Source of the DNA: Poseidonibacter lekithochrous
GTDB lineage: Bacteria > Campylobacterota > Campylobacteria > Campylobacterales > Arcobacteraceae
Length of the DNA: 64,000 nt
NCBI RefSeq assembly: GCF_013283835.1
Contig: NZ_CP054052.1
Span: forward strand, 806,001-870,000
Direction: 5' to 3'
Numbering within the stretch: position 1 is the stretch's first letter; each line of letters starts with the position of its first letter. The notes under the pieces were generated by a model. That model was given only the letters and a program-made list of their open reading frames with translations, was not told the origin of the DNA and ran no database searches. Shown here one piece after another: positions 44,989 through 56,100 of this stretch. The position numbers were made by a program, and so were the translations under genes.

Positions 44989-46080
44989 ATGCAAATAAAT
45001 ACATCAGTAGATAATAGTATTGCTTTTGAAGCAAACGAAGTTGAATCAAAAGATAGAAGCAATAAAGAGTTAGAAGAGCAAGCCTCTAGTTTTGCACAGC
45101 TTCTGAGCCAAACTTCTAAAAGTGAAGATATATCTTATCAAAGTACTAGTTTTGATAATGATACTATCACTACTACTTTTGAAGACCCAACAAATGGTAA
45201 GATGGTTGCAGTATCTTTAAACAAAGATGTTGTTTCAAAGATAGAAGAGTACTTTGGTAAAGATGATGTATATAGAAGTCCTAATGGAACTGTAACTCTA
45301 GATAATAAAGCTGAGAGTTATGTAGCTGGTTGGTTTGAGGATATTGCTTATAAAAGAGATTTTATAAAAGCAGATGCTAATAACGACGGTCAAATATCAC
45401 GAGATGAATACAACCAAACAAAAAACAATTTTGAAGCTACTATAAAAGTAAGTGTTGAAAGAAATGAAAAACTAAATGTTGATGTTGAAGAAACTGTAAG
45501 TAAATCATATATCAATGCACATGAAACAGATGAATATACTAGTTTATATAGAAGTGAAAATAGAGCTAAAAGTTTGGATGATGAATTAAATATGACTTTA
45601 TCAATAGATAAGGATTTTAATTCAAAAGTTGATATGAGTGAGGCTTATAGTACAAATGAATCAATAAGTAAAGAAGAGTTACTTATGGCTCATGTAAATT
45701 CTTTGAAAATAGAAGATATTGTAAGAGCAAAAGCAGGGGATCAAGACAACCCAAATGCTTCTGATTTAACAGATTTATCTATGCAATTAAATGATGTTTT
45801 TTCTTTGATTATTGCACTGTTATTAAACTCAGATGATGAAAAAACAAAAAATATTCTTACAAAATTAAAAGATAATGATGGGGATGTTTCTGTTTTAAAT
45901 GATTATGAAAAAGATATAGTTGAGAATATTCTAAAACTAAAAGAACCCGTAGATGGTAAATATGATATTAATGAGATAGATAAAGTTATGGAACTTTTCA
46001 AATCTTATGAATTAAAAGGCGACCCTCTAGAAGATAAAGAGAGCTCAACAGAGGCTGTAATAGATAAAACTGTAGTTTAG
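44989..46080 (+). CDS. Cytoplasmic-type EF-hand protein of unknown function
   Basis: 363 residues from the ATG at 44989 (AAGGA site, promoter at 44955). No signal peptide or membrane helix. Residues 129-140 form a textbook calcium-binding EF-hand loop (D129, N131, D133, G134, I136, E140). A second EF-like loop is at 207-218 (D207, D209, N211, D215, E218), and 'DNDGD' near residue 305 may be a third. The rest is acidic and helical, with a Ser/Thr-rich N terminus. Family not recognised; the absence of a signal leaves export through a specialised system open. Confidence 0.75.
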   Translation: MQINTSVDNSIAFEANEVESKDRSNKELEEQASSFAQLLSQTSKSEDISYQSTSFDNDTITTTFEDPTNGKMVAVSLNKDVVSKIEEYFGKDDVYRSPNGTVTLDNKAESYVAGWFEDIAYKRDFIKADANNDGQISRDEYNQTKNNFEATIKVSVERNEKLNVDVEETVSKSYINAHETDEYTSLYRSENRAKSLDDELNMTLSIDKDFNSKVDMSEAYSTNESISKEELLMAHVNSLKIEDIVRAKAGDQDNPNASDLTDLSMQLNDVFSLIIALLLNSDDEKTKNILTKLKDNDGDVSVLNDYEKDIVENILKLKEPVDGKYDINEIDKVMELFKSYELKGDPLEDKESSTEAVIDKTVV

Positions 46081-46241
46081 TTATTCGTAAAGTACGTAAC
46101 TATAGACATTACAACTAATACAAATGCAGTTCCTATAAATACATCTTTTAGTGTTACTGTTGGATTTAATATTCCACAGTATGGGCATTGTCTTGATTTT
46201 TCTTTTATTTCTCTTTTGCAGTTTTTACAATTAACGATAAT
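46077..46241 (-). CDS. Tiny zinc-ribbon membrane protein lacking a normal start codon
   Basis: Not reported as a standard ORF because no ATG, GTG or TTG opens it. The frame encodes about 54 residues: 'NCKNCKREIKEKSRQCPYCGILNP' type zinc ribbon (CxxC and CxxC), then one membrane helix 'FIGTAFVLVVMSIVTYF'. An AAAAGGA ribosome site precedes ATT (46241-46239) and ATC (46238-46236) codons at usable distances. An ATG at 46272 would join the same protein after a one-base shift in a run of five A. It may therefore use a rare start, be frameshifted, or be decaying. Its stop overlaps the end of the EF-hand gene. Confidence 0.45.
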   Translation of the reverse strand: MIVNCKNCKREIKEKSRQCPYCGILNPTVTLKDVFIGTAFVLVVMSIVTYFTNN

Positions 46242-46336
46242 AAATCCTTTTTGATTTGTGCAATATTATCATAATAGTTTTTAAAAGAAAAATCTTTCAA
46301 TATGAAATAAAACTAAATATTGTTCAATTTTTAGAG

Positions 46337-46342
46337 TATAAT
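46337..46342 (+). promoter_or_regulatory. dinB promoter, -10 box, predicting a leaderless mRNA
   Basis: TATAAT ends six bases before the dinB ATG at 46349, so the expected transcription start coincides with the A of the start codon. No ribosome-binding site is present between them. Confidence 0.55.
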
Positions 46343-46348
46343 CCCAAA

Positions 46349-47623
46349 ATGTTTTTACACCTAGACCTAGACTGCTTTTTTGCATCCGCACATCGTACCT
46401 TAGATAATTCACTTCATAATATTCCAATTGCTGTTGGAGGAAGAAGTAATCTTAATATTTTTTCTTCAAAAAAAGAGGTTAGAAAAATCTCTTCAAATTC
46501 AGGAGCTTTTGTAAGTACTATTCTTACAAATGAAGGCCAAAAGAGTTTCAAAGATTATTTTGTAGATCAAGATGGAAGAATTAGAGGGATTATTACTACT
46601 TGTTCTTATGAAGCTAGAGATTATGGAGTGAAAACTGCCATGACAGTAAATGAGGCTTTGAGATTATGTCCTCATTTAAAAATGCTAGCACCAAACTATC
46701 CTTTATATCATGATTTATCAGAGAAACTAAAAGCACTATTACAAAAAGAGATGCCTTTGATTGAACAGTTCTCAATTGATGAATTCTTTGGAGATGTTAC
46801 AGGTTATTTAGAAGAAGATGAGGTAGAAGAGTTTGCATACAAGTTAAAACAGAAAGTTTTTGATGAGCTTAAACTTCCAATTTCTATTGGTATTGCTAAT
46901 ACAAAATTTTTATCTAAACTAATAACAGAACATGCAAAACCAGATGGAGTAAAGTTCGTACCAAAAGATAAAATTGCCCAATTCACTAAAGATATTCCTA
47001 TCAAAGAGTTCCCTGGAATTGGAAAAGCTTTCCAAGAAAAACTATCAGGTTATGCTATTAAGACTTTAGGGGATATCAAAAAAAATAGAGAATTATTTTG
47101 TTCTTGGAAGAAACCCGGAATTGATTTATACAATCGTGTATGTGGAATAAGAGATAATAAACTAACTTTAGAGAGAGAAAAAAAATCCATAGGAATAGGG
47201 CGAAGCTTTGATGCTATTTTTGATAGGGTTGAAATTCGAAGAAGAGTGATAATTCTTAGTAGATATTTGTGCTTTTTAGTTCGAAAAGCAAATGTAAACC
47301 CTTTGACTTATGCTATTAAAATACAATATGAATACAAAGTAAAATCCAAAAACTATATAAATGTAAATAGAATATTCAATGAAACAGACTTCAAAGAAGC
47401 AATGGCAAAACTCTTTGATGACAATGATATTCATCCAACTCATGGGGTTGTTCAGCTTTCAATTACTGTATCAAATTTTGCTAAGACAAATGAATATACT
47501 TATAATCTTTTTGAGTATGAAGGTGATTTAAAAAAGAAAGAACTAACAGACCAAGTACAAAAATTAAGAACTAAATTTGGTATTGATATTATCAAAAGTG
47601 CTAGTGAGCTGAAAAACGACTAG
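46349..47623 (+). CDS. dinB: Y-family DNA polymerase (DinB/UmuC type)
   Basis: 424 residues from the ATG at 46349, giving the standard start 'MFLHLDLDCFFASAHRTLD' (first catalytic Asp); an upstream extension of 31 residues is unlike the family. The palm motif 'FSIDEFFGDVT' holds the other acidic residues, 'PISIGIANTKFLSKL' and the HhH 'FPGIGKAFQEKL' follow, then the little-finger domain. An insertion of about 50 residues after 'IAVGG' is not in Escherichia coli DinB. It copies past damaged bases. No LexA box is seen. Confidence 0.92.
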   Translation: MFLHLDLDCFFASAHRTLDNSLHNIPIAVGGRSNLNIFSSKKEVRKISSNSGAFVSTILTNEGQKSFKDYFVDQDGRIRGIITTCSYEARDYGVKTAMTVNEALRLCPHLKMLAPNYPLYHDLSEKLKALLQKEMPLIEQFSIDEFFGDVTGYLEEDEVEEFAYKLKQKVFDELKLPISIGIANTKFLSKLITEHAKPDGVKFVPKDKIAQFTKDIPIKEFPGIGKAFQEKLSGYAIKTLGDIKKNRELFCSWKKPGIDLYNRVCGIRDNKLTLEREKKSIGIGRSFDAIFDRVEIRRRVIILSRYLCFLVRKANVNPLTYAIKIQYEYKVKSKNYINVNRIFNETDFKEAMAKLFDDNDIHPTHGVVQLSITVSNFAKTNEYTYNLFEYEGDLKKKELTDQVQKLRTKFGIDIIKSASELKND

Positions 47624-47681
47624 TTATCATTTCGTTAATACATAAATGATATAATAATAAAAAATTAATAAGTGATATAAT

Positions 47682-47996
47682 ATGAGTCTAAAAGATAAAC
47701 TAAAAGAGAATTCAAACAAATTACTAAATATAGCACGAGAGAATGCAACTTCTGCATTTGATTACCCAAAAATAAAAAGTGAACAACTAAAAGATGCTGT
47801 AAATGCAAAAGTTAGAGAAAAAGCTGTTTTAGCTACAAAAGCTAGATTAGTTGAAAATCATAAAACTTTTGATGATTACTCAGATGATGAATTAGAAGTA
47901 ATTATTGCAGATGAAGAGAGAAAAATAGTAGATGATTTAAAAACTAAGTCTTTAGTGGTTGCCCTTGCTGCTCTTGGTTTAAACTTCTTTGTTTAG
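47682..47996 (+). CDS. Small helical protein of unknown function
   Basis: 104 residues. Charged, mostly helical (many Lys, Glu, Asp), ending in a hydrophobic stretch 'SLVVALAALGLNFFV' that could anchor it in the membrane. A TATAAT box at 47650-47655 suggests its own promoter. The next gene starts 8 bp after its stop. Family not recognised. Confidence 0.65.
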   Translation: MSLKDKLKENSNKLLNIARENATSAFDYPKIKSEQLKDAVNAKVREKAVLATKARLVENHKTFDDYSDDELEVIIADEERKIVDDLKTKSLVVALAALGLNFFV

Positions 47997-48004
47997 GATA
48001 ATGA

Positions 48005-48415
48005 ATGTTTAAACAAGTAAAATCAGCACTATTTTGGTACTACTTATATAAGTTTAGAAAAAGAGTAATTTTAATATTCCTTCTTTTGATTGTAGCTTTA
48101 TTTGCAAATGCTATTTATGGGGATTTGATTGAGTATCTTAAACTAAAAAAGTTATTACAATATTTAGAGTTAGCCTTGATTTCAAAGTGGGTGATAATAC
48201 TATTTAACCTTACTTTTTCTATCTACCTTATTTTAACTATGTTTAAAAAAGAAGATGAAGTAATTGCAAAACAAGAAGAGAAAAAAACAAAAAAAGCTAA
48301 ACCAATAGTAAAAGAAAAAGTAGATACAAAAGAAGAAAAATTCACAGATAGAGAAAAACAATTTTTACATAAAAAAAAGATTAGAAGTAAAGCAGATTTA
48401 TTAGTAGACAAATAG
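48005..48415 (+). CDS. Two-helix membrane protein with lysine-rich tail, unknown function
   Basis: 136 residues. Two membrane helices (about 20-40 and 60-78) followed by a strongly basic, Lys/Glu-rich cytoplasmic tail ending 'REKQFLHKKKIRSKADLLVDK'. TAGGAT precedes the ATG. It pairs with the small helical protein upstream (8 bp apart). Family not recognised. Confidence 0.65.
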   Translation: MFKQVKSALFWYYLYKFRKRVILIFLLLIVALFANAIYGDLIEYLKLKKLLQYLELALISKWVIILFNLTFSIYLILTMFKKEDEVIAKQEEKKTKKAKPIVKEKVDTKEEKFTDREKQFLHKKKIRSKADLLVDK

Positions 48416-48442
48416 ATAAGTTTAAAAACTTATCTATTTTTT
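48411..48442. terminator. Bidirectional terminator between the small-protein operon and the chemoreceptor gene
   Basis: AATAGATAAGTTT (48411-48423) pairs perfectly with AAACTTATCTATT (48426-48438), followed by a T-run; it covers the stop codons of both convergent genes. Confidence 0.8.
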
Positions 48443-50988
48443 TTGAATTGTAAATCACAATTATGTTCTTTTACTTTATCAAGTAATTCAAAGATTACAT
48501 TTATTTGTATCTCTATATTTTCAGTTACTGCGATAATCTGTCCATTATCATAACCTTCTGCATATAAATCAACTGTATCTTGTACCATATGATGGAATTT
48601 TTGATGAGTATCTTTTAACTCATCCCATAACTTACCTTGTGCAAAGTCTAAGCCTTGCTCTTCACTTGCAATTAACCATTTCCCCATATCACATTGTGTA
48701 TGGTCTTTAACTACAAATTTATTATCTACTTTACATTCGCAGAAGTTTACATTTTTGAAGTTAATATGGTCTGATTTTAATTTATTTAAATCAAAAATAA
48801 AGTCTGTATTACAAACTCTTCTTTTTGCATCAGGATTAAATGTAGTTCTATCAACTGCACTTTGAAGTTGTAATGATAAGTCTTTTGTTGTTTTTGCCAT
48901 ATCAAAGATATTAGATGATAATTGAGCATTACTTTGTGTTGCTTGGTCAAGAGAGTTTACAGTATCGTTAATTTGATTCATTGCTTCTTGTTGTTCTCTT
49001 GTAGCATTTGCAACTTCACCAATTAATTCAATTGTAGTATTAATATTTGTATCTAGTTTATTAAAACCATTAATCATTAAGGCTGATACTTCTTTTCCTT
49101 CTTTTGCTTTACTAGTAGCACTTTCAACTAAGGCTTTAATCTCATTTGCAGCTTCCGCAGATCTAGCTGCTAGATTTCTAACTTCTTGTGCAACTACGGC
49201 AAAGCCTTTTCCTGCTTCTCCTGCTGTTGCTGCTTCAACGGCAGCATTTAGTGAAAGAATATTTGTTTGGAATGCAATTTGGTCAATTACTGTAATGGCA
49301 TCGTTAATAGTATTTACTTCATTACTAAGAGCATCCATAGATATAGAAGTTTTAGAAGCTAACTCTTTTCCTTCTTCACTTGAGTTTGTTACTTCTTTAG
49401 CGTACTCAGACATTTTAGCAGCGTTTTCACTACTTGCCGCAATTGTTGATGTTACTTCCTCAATTGCTGCTGCTGTTTCTTCCAGCGCTGCTGCTTGTTG
49501 ATTAGAAGCTTTACTTAACTCTTCTGATGCTGTTGATAAATCTTGTGCACTAAATGTTAATCTTTTATTTGAATTATCAATTAATGCCATTACTTCATTG
49601 ATTGTAGATTGAGTTACTTTTGTACCACTTAATAATGATGCAATAAGACCTGTAACCCCTTGGATTCTTGGAATATCTTGGTCATATTTTGCATTTGCTA
49701 ATGCAATTAATGCTTCTGATAAAGTAGTAAGATTTGTTTGTGTAGTACCAATCATATTATTGATTTCATCAATTAAATCACTTGTTGCACTTGAACTTGC
49801 TTTTAATTGAATTCTTTCATTATAAAGACCAACATTTACTTTCCCCATAATACTTCTAGCTTCATTGATTACTTTGATATCTTGTTTTGAATCTTCATCA
49901 ATTTTATCTATATATTTATTGAAGTTTTTACTAATACTTCCAATTTCATCATTTGATTCTATATCAATTTTATTTGCATGTTCTGAATCAATTAAGTTTT
50001 TTACACCTTTGTTTAGTTTTTGAATATTACTTAGAATATTTTTTACTGTAAACATTTGAAAAATTACGGCAATTAAGAATAAAATATTTAATACAATAGC
50101 TACATTTTGGAAGCTGTGTAAAGTATCTTCACTTTCTTGAATTGTTTCTTTATTTAACTGTTTTTGTGTTTTGATTATATTTCTGATTGTAGATTCTATA
50201 TAATCAAAATATTCATCAACTCTAATCATTTCAGCATTTACATTGTCAGACATTTCATTAAAAGTTTTACCTTTTAAAGCCATTTTTTTACCAATATTTG
50301 CCATATTGTCAACATCAGTTTTAAGATGTTTTAGTTTAGATTTTAGTACCGGATATATTGCTGTTAGACTATCAATCTCTTCATATAAAGAAACTTTGAT
50401 ATTATCTACATCTTTAAATCCAGTAGTTTCACCAACTGCTAAAGCATCTGTTAATACTTCTTGAATAGATATAATATGATATTTAAGATTTAAAAGACTG
50501 ATTTCATCTAAGGCTTTGATATCATCCAAATCTTTTTCAATACTTGAAACTGCTCTATCAAATGAGCTCATTTCATCTATAGAATTTTCTCTTGAGATAA
50601 CTTTGTCGATTCCAAATTGTGCCATTTTCTTTAGTGATTGAAAATATGGATTAAATTTATTATTTATATTTGAAAGTTGATCTTTCTCTATTTTTGTTAA
50701 TGGAAGTTTATTTATTTCTTGGTATGACTTTGTATATTCTTCTTTTAATTCATCTAATACATACAGTCCTTCTTCATCTCCTACTAGTGCAGAATCTGTT
50801 GAAACTTCTTGAAGATTTTTTAGTAGAAACTTCATATCTAAAAACGCTTCTGTTACTTGTGCTCGTTCAATTAAGTGTTCATTGGAATATTTGATTTTAT
50901 CCATTGAAAAGAACAAACCTACTGCATTTAATACTAATAAAATAAAAAATGTACTTACTAAAACAAATGATTTTTTTTGTATAGTCAT
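48430..50988 (-). CDS. Methyl-accepting chemotaxis protein with zinc-binding CZB domain
   Basis: 852 residues. Helix 1 (about 8-28), a long helical periplasmic domain, helix 2 (about 290-312), HAMP-like region, the signalling hairpin tip '[43 protein letters not shown]' style core, and a C-terminal CZB domain (about 745-845) with 'CDMGKW' and His residues in 'HQKFHHMV', the 3His/1Cys zinc site. CZB receptors respond to zinc or to oxidants such as hypochlorite. Ligand of the periplasmic domain unknown. Confidence 0.93.
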   Translation of the reverse strand: MTIQKKSFVLVSTFFILLVLNAVGLFFSMDKIKYSNEHLIERAQVTEAFLDMKFLLKNLQEVSTDSALVGDEEGLYVLDELKEEYTKSYQEINKLPLTKIEKDQLSNINNKFNPYFQSLKKMAQFGIDKVISRENSIDEMSSFDRAVSSIEKDLDDIKALDEISLLNLKYHIISIQEVLTDALAVGETTGFKDVDNIKVSLYEEIDSLTAIYPVLKSKLKHLKTDVDNMANIGKKMALKGKTFNEMSDNVNAEMIRVDEYFDYIESTIRNIIKTQKQLNKETIQESEDTLHSFQNVAIVLNILFLIAVIFQMFTVKNILSNIQKLNKGVKNLIDSEHANKIDIESNDEIGSISKNFNKYIDKIDEDSKQDIKVINEARSIMGKVNVGLYNERIQLKASSSATSDLIDEINNMIGTTQTNLTTLSEALIALANAKYDQDIPRIQGVTGLIASLLSGTKVTQSTINEVMALIDNSNKRLTFSAQDLSTASEELSKASNQQAAALEETAAAIEEVTSTIAASSENAAKMSEYAKEVTNSSEEGKELASKTSISMDALSNEVNTINDAITVIDQIAFQTNILSLNAAVEAATAGEAGKGFAVVAQEVRNLAARSAEAANEIKALVESATSKAKEGKEVSALMINGFNKLDTNINTTIELIGEVANATREQQEAMNQINDTVNSLDQATQSNAQLSSNIFDMAKTTKDLSLQLQSAVDRTTFNPDAKRRVCNTDFIFDLNKLKSDHINFKNVNFCECKVDNKFVVKDHTQCDMGKWLIASEEQGLDFAQGKLWDELKDTHQKFHHMVQDTVDLYAEGYDNGQIIAVTENIEIQINVIFELLDKVKEHNCDLQFKKNR

Positions 50989-51065
50989 CTTATAAAACTC
51001 CTTGTGCTAAGGAGGATTATAATTTATAAGGACTTATAATTAAGTAAACAATTACTTATATATAA

Positions 51066-51101
51066 TAAAAAAAGTGATAATCTAATAAGAATTGTCACTT
51101 T
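51066..51101 (-). terminator. Terminator of the MscS-type channel gene
   Basis: On the minus strand AAAGTGA and TCACTTT form a seven-pair stem followed by a run of T. It lies just after the mscS-type stop codon. Confidence 0.55.
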
Positions 51102-51114
51102 ATGTCACTTACTG

Positions 51115-53016
51115 TTATTTATTCAGCCAAACAGTTTGTGTAGGATATGCAAAACTACAGTTATTTTCTTCTGCTAATTGTGATATTTTTACAATTACAT
51201 CTTCTTTTACTGTTAACCAATCTTCCCAATTTGGACTTCTTGAAAAACAATAAACTAAGATATTTATTGATGAAGCATCTAATTCATCTACATAAACTAA
51301 AAGAGTTCTTTTTACACCTTGTAAATCTTCTTTTTTAATTGATTCAAATTTTTTAGAAGGTGATAGTGCTGCTGTTTTATTTGTGGCAATATCTGGATGA
51401 GTATTTAGCATTTCAAAAATTGCATCTTTTAGTTTTACAATATCTTCCATTTTACTCTCGTATGTAATTCCTACACTCATTTTAATTCTTCTACCAATCT
51501 TTCTTTTTGACCAGTTCATAATATGTGTATTTGCTAATTGTGAGTTGGGTACTGTAATCATTGCATTATCAAAAGTTCTAATTCTTGTAGTTCTCATTCT
51601 AATATCAACAACAGTTCCTTCTATTTCACTAGTTCTAATCCAATCCCCTTGTGAGAAAGAGTTATCAGTCATAATATTTAGTGAACCAAAGAAGTTTGCT
51701 AAAGTATCTTTTGATGCTAAAGCAATGGCGATACCACCAACTCCAAGAGAAGCTGCAATGGCTTTAATATCTATTCCTAATTGTGTAAATAAAAATAGAA
51801 TTACTAATAAAACTAGAATTATTTTGATGATTTTTAATATAAATGCAATCATCTCTTTTCTAACATTTGGATATGTTTCTAATAAGCTGTGAGCATAGAT
51901 ATTGATACTATTGTTTAAAATAGCATATAAAGCCCATGTTAATAAGGCAATATAAACAGTATTAATCCATGGCATTATACTTTCTATTAAAACTGGATCT
52001 TTTACTAAAATAAATATAGATATTTGTATTGCCAAAAGATATAAAGCATAAATTAGTGGAGTATCAATAGATTGTCTTAAATACTCTCTTATTGTTGCAC
52101 TATCTTCATGTTTTGATTTTACAAATAGTTTTGCTAAGAAATTAGCTAATAAAGAAATGATTTTTATATTTAAAAGTCTAAAAAACATAATGATAAATAA
52201 AACTACTACTATTTCCCCAATAGAGAATTTTAGGTAATAAGATGTTAGATTAGAAACAAATGAAATACCTTTTATTGAATCAATTTGATTTACAAAATAT
52301 TGAAGGTTAAATTCATCAATAATAAAGTTTGATTTTCTAAATTTAGTAATATTATCAGATAAGTATTGAAGCACAAATAGTTGTGTATGATTATGATTGT
52401 ATAACTCTACATAATTTTTTGTAAAAGCTGTAGATATTGTATTTGTTACAAGTTTTTCTTTATCGTAATCACTTGTATATTCTGAAATTGGAGTTGCATT
52501 TATTGTTGTGATTGCATTATTTAACAGTGCTTTTATATATGCTTTATCTTTATATTGCTGTTTTGCAATAATTATATTTTTTAGAGTATCTTCATAAGTT
52601 TGTTTTTCTTTGATTAAATATACTTCTAGTTGATCTCTTTTAACTGCTAATACATTTTGAGCTTTTGTATTAATATTGATTCTATTTGTTAATAAAGTTA
52701 GCTCATTTGAGTACTTTTCATTATTATTTAGTGTTTTTAGAAAAGATTCATTATTAATATTTTCTATTACATCACTTAGAAGTTTATTTTGAAGTTTAAG
52801 TTGTTGTTCTTCTTCTGTAAGATTCGAAATGTCTTCTAAGTTACTCTCTATTTCTATTTTTTTTAAATTACTTGTATTTACTTCATCTTTTGTTGTTGTA
52901 TCTTTACTTTGTTTTGTTGGTTCTACAGTTTTGATTAATTCAACTGGTTTGTCTTGTACTTCTTGGCTTAGTAATAACAAAGGAATACATAAAGTAAGTA
53001 TTAAAGTTTTTAGCAT
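51115..53016 (-). CDS. Large MscS-family mechanosensitive channel
   Basis: 633 residues. Signal peptide (about 1-17), a Lys/Glu/Thr-rich periplasmic coiled-coil region, several membrane helices from about 265, and the MscS core 'AASLGVGGIAIALASKDTLANFFGSLNIM' with the pore-lining Gly/Ala pattern, then 'GDWIRTSEIEGTVVDIRMRTTRIRTFDNAMITVPN', the beta domain. It releases solutes on hypo-osmotic shock. It is longer than MscS (about 290) and shorter than MscK, comparable to other multi-helix relatives. Confidence 0.92.
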   Translation of the reverse strand: MLKTLILTLCIPLLLLSQEVQDKPVELIKTVEPTKQSKDTTTKDEVNTSNLKKIEIESNLEDISNLTEEEQQLKLQNKLLSDVIENINNESFLKTLNNNEKYSNELTLLTNRININTKAQNVLAVKRDQLEVYLIKEKQTYEDTLKNIIIAKQQYKDKAYIKALLNNAITTINATPISEYTSDYDKEKLVTNTISTAFTKNYVELYNHNHTQLFVLQYLSDNITKFRKSNFIIDEFNLQYFVNQIDSIKGISFVSNLTSYYLKFSIGEIVVVLFIIMFFRLLNIKIISLLANFLAKLFVKSKHEDSATIREYLRQSIDTPLIYALYLLAIQISIFILVKDPVLIESIMPWINTVYIALLTWALYAILNNSINIYAHSLLETYPNVRKEMIAFILKIIKIILVLLVILFLFTQLGIDIKAIAASLGVGGIAIALASKDTLANFFGSLNIMTDNSFSQGDWIRTSEIEGTVVDIRMRTTRIRTFDNAMITVPNSQLANTHIMNWSKRKIGRRIKMSVGITYESKMEDIVKLKDAIFEMLNTHPDIATNKTAALSPSKKFESIKKEDLQGVKRTLLVYVDELDASSINILVYCFSRSPNWEDWLTVKEDVIVKISQLAEENNCSFAYPTQTVWLNK

Positions 53017-53107
53017 AATTTCTCCATAGGAATTAGTATTTATAAGTGATATTATATGATTAAATCACTTACTCTTTAATTTTATATATTAGAATAGATT
53101 ATTTTTG

Positions 53108-53113
53108 TATAAT
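53108..53113 (+). promoter_or_regulatory. Histidine kinase promoter, -10 box
   Basis: TATAAT 24 bp before the kinase ATG, with CGAAGGT as ribosome site, in the 120-bp divergent gap with the channel gene. Confidence 0.6.
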
Positions 53114-53136
53114 ATACATAGCGAAGGTATATTAAA

Positions 53137-56100
53137 ATGAAAAATAAAATAAAATATCTCATTATCTCTATCTTATTTGTTTCAAGTGGAATTATGTTTT
53201 TAACAACTTATTTTGAAATAAACTCACATGGCAAATCCTATAAAACAAATATCAAAAATCTTGAAAACCTTACTATCAAAGCTTATAAAGAGAGTATGGA
53301 AAAGAATGTAAAAAAAAGTATTTTATTTATGGATGTAATGTTCAATGATATTATTGAGAATAAAGAAAATATTTTAAATACTCATATAAAAAAACTTCTT
53401 GAATTAAACAAAAGTGGAAATAGTATTGATACTTTGCTAAATATATATAATAAAGACATCCTTCTAAAAAAAGGTGTATTAGAGTCTAAACCATTTGTAT
53501 TTAAAGAACTGAATATAAATGATAATAAGTTCACTTTATATATAAAAAATAAAACAATTAAAAATGAACTTTTAAATAAAATAAGAAAAATATTTTATTT
53601 TGTAGATAAAAAAAATAAAAGATATATGTGGATTAATGAAATCCTAGATTATAAAGGTGGTAAAGATTATGCTATTAGAGTTCTTCATGCAAATCTAAAA
53701 GATACAGAAGGTAAAAAACTATCTACCTTAGATTATGATATTTTTGGAAATAGACCATATCTTGATGAATTAAACGGAATTAATGATAAAGGAGAGTTAT
53801 TCTCTAAATACTTTTTCAAAGAGTTAAATAGTGATACAGTTAGTGAAAAAGTATCTTATTCTAAACTCTATCCTAAATTAAATTGGGTTGTATCTACTGG
53901 AATTCCTCTAAATAGACTTGAAAATATAATCAAAAATAAGCAAGCATTTTTAGAAGTAGAGTATCAAGAACACTTTAAAAAAGTAATAATACTTAACTCT
54001 TTTACTCTAATGCTATTTTTTGTACTTCTTAGTTATTTATATAGAAAAATATCAAAATTTATGAAAGAGAATTTGCTTTTAGAAAAAGAGATATTAGAAA
54101 ATAAAATCAATAAAAAATACCAAAAAGAACTAGAAAAAAAAGAAGAACAATATAGATATTTAATGGAAGCTACACAAGATGGTGTTTGGGATTGGAATCT
54201 TATCAGTAATGAGGTTTATTACTCTACTAGTCTAAAATCAATGTTGGGATATACAGATGATGAGTTTGAAAGTCATTATGAGAAATGGTATGAAAAAATA
54301 CATCCAGATGATAAAGCTTTAGTTGATAAAGAAATAGAATTTAATATATCTGGGAAATCAGAGTTCTATTCTGCAATATATAGACTAAAACATAAAGATA
54401 ATAGTTGGGTTTGGATTGATGATAAGGGAAAAGTATTTTTTAACGAATCTGGAAAAGCTGTTAGAATGGTTGGTTCTCATAGGGATATAACAAAAGAAAA
54501 ATATTACCATGACCTTATGCTAAAAAAAGAAAAACAGTTTAGCGAGCTTTTTTATAATAATAGATCAATGTTATTAGTAATGGATCCTGAGACTTTAAAT
54601 ATCCTAAACTCTAATAAATCTGCAGAAGAGTTCTATGGATATACTCACTTAGAATTCAAAAAGAAAAATGCCTCAGATATAAATATCAAAGGGAAAATAG
54701 CTGTTTCAAAAATTATAAATTCTGTGATAGATAATGGCTTTGGAGAAAACCTAGCAAAACACAAACTAAAATCAGGTGAAATAGTAAATGTTAAAGTATT
54801 CTCAACTCCTACAAGATATGATGGAAAAGTTGCGATTTTTGCTATTATCCAAGATGTTACAGAGGAGTTTGTAGCAAAAAAGACTCTTGATAAAACAATA
54901 AACTTATTAGAAAAAACAAAAGAAAATTTAGACTTTGCTCAAAAGCAATATCATATAGGTAGTTGGGAACTTAACAAAGAAGAGGGCACTATATTTTTAT
55001 CTAGTGAGGTTTATTCTATTTTGGAGATAGAAGAGAAAGAATTATCTTACAAAGAGTATATAAACTTTATACATCCTTCTGATAAACAAGATGTTTTAGA
55101 TAATTTTGATGAAGTTATCAAAAATAAAACAGACCATGAAATGAAATATAGATTACTTCTAAATAATGGAAAAATAAAATATATTAAAGAAACAGGAAAG
55201 TGTTTTTATGATGAAAATGGCAAACTTCTAAGAGTAGCGGGAACATTGTATGATACAACAAGAAATACTCTTATTGAATCAAACTGGAAAAGCTTTTTTA
55301 GCTTGTCTTTGAATATTTTATTAATAACTGATTTTGATGGGAATATTATCAAAATAAATCCAGCTTCTCATGAAATACTAGGTTATGAACCAGATGAGTT
55401 AATGGGTAAAAATCTTTTTGATTATATATATAAAACTGATGTTGAGATTTCTCATAATACTTTAGATGAGATGGTTCAAGGTAAAAATATTTATAACTTT
55501 GAAAATAGGTTTGTTCATAAAAATGGAAAAACAATATCACTAGCTTGGTCGGGGGTTGCTTCTAAAGAGAGTAACTCTATATATGCAATTGCACAAGATA
55601 TAAGTGAACTAAAAAAGAAAAACTATGTATTATCCCAACAATCTAAAATGGCATCAATGGGAGAAATGTTAGGGAATATTGCCCATCAATGGCGACAACC
55701 TCTAAGTCTAATCTCTACTCTTTCAACTGGTATGAAACTAAAAAAAGAATTAGATGTATTATCTAGTGATGAGTTTTATGAAGCTATGGATAATATTAAT
55801 AATACTACACAATTTTTATCTCAAACTATTGATGATTTTAGAAAGTTCTTTCAACACAATAAAGATAAAACAGAGTTTTTAATTAATGATGTATTTGATA
55901 AAACATTGAAGATTGTATCAGCGCAGTTTACAAATCATGATATTCTGATTATAAAAGATATAAGTGATACACAAGTACTTGCTTTAGAAAATGAACTTCT
56001 TCAAGTATTAATAAATATACTTAATAATGCAAGAGATGCACTATTAGAAAAAAGAGAAGATAAAAGACTCATTTTTATAAATGTATATGAAGAAAAAGAA

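Noticed and set aside
46256-46348. N-terminal extension of DinB
   Set aside because: The added residues are unlike the family, and the catalytic start 'MFLHLDLD' begins at 46349.
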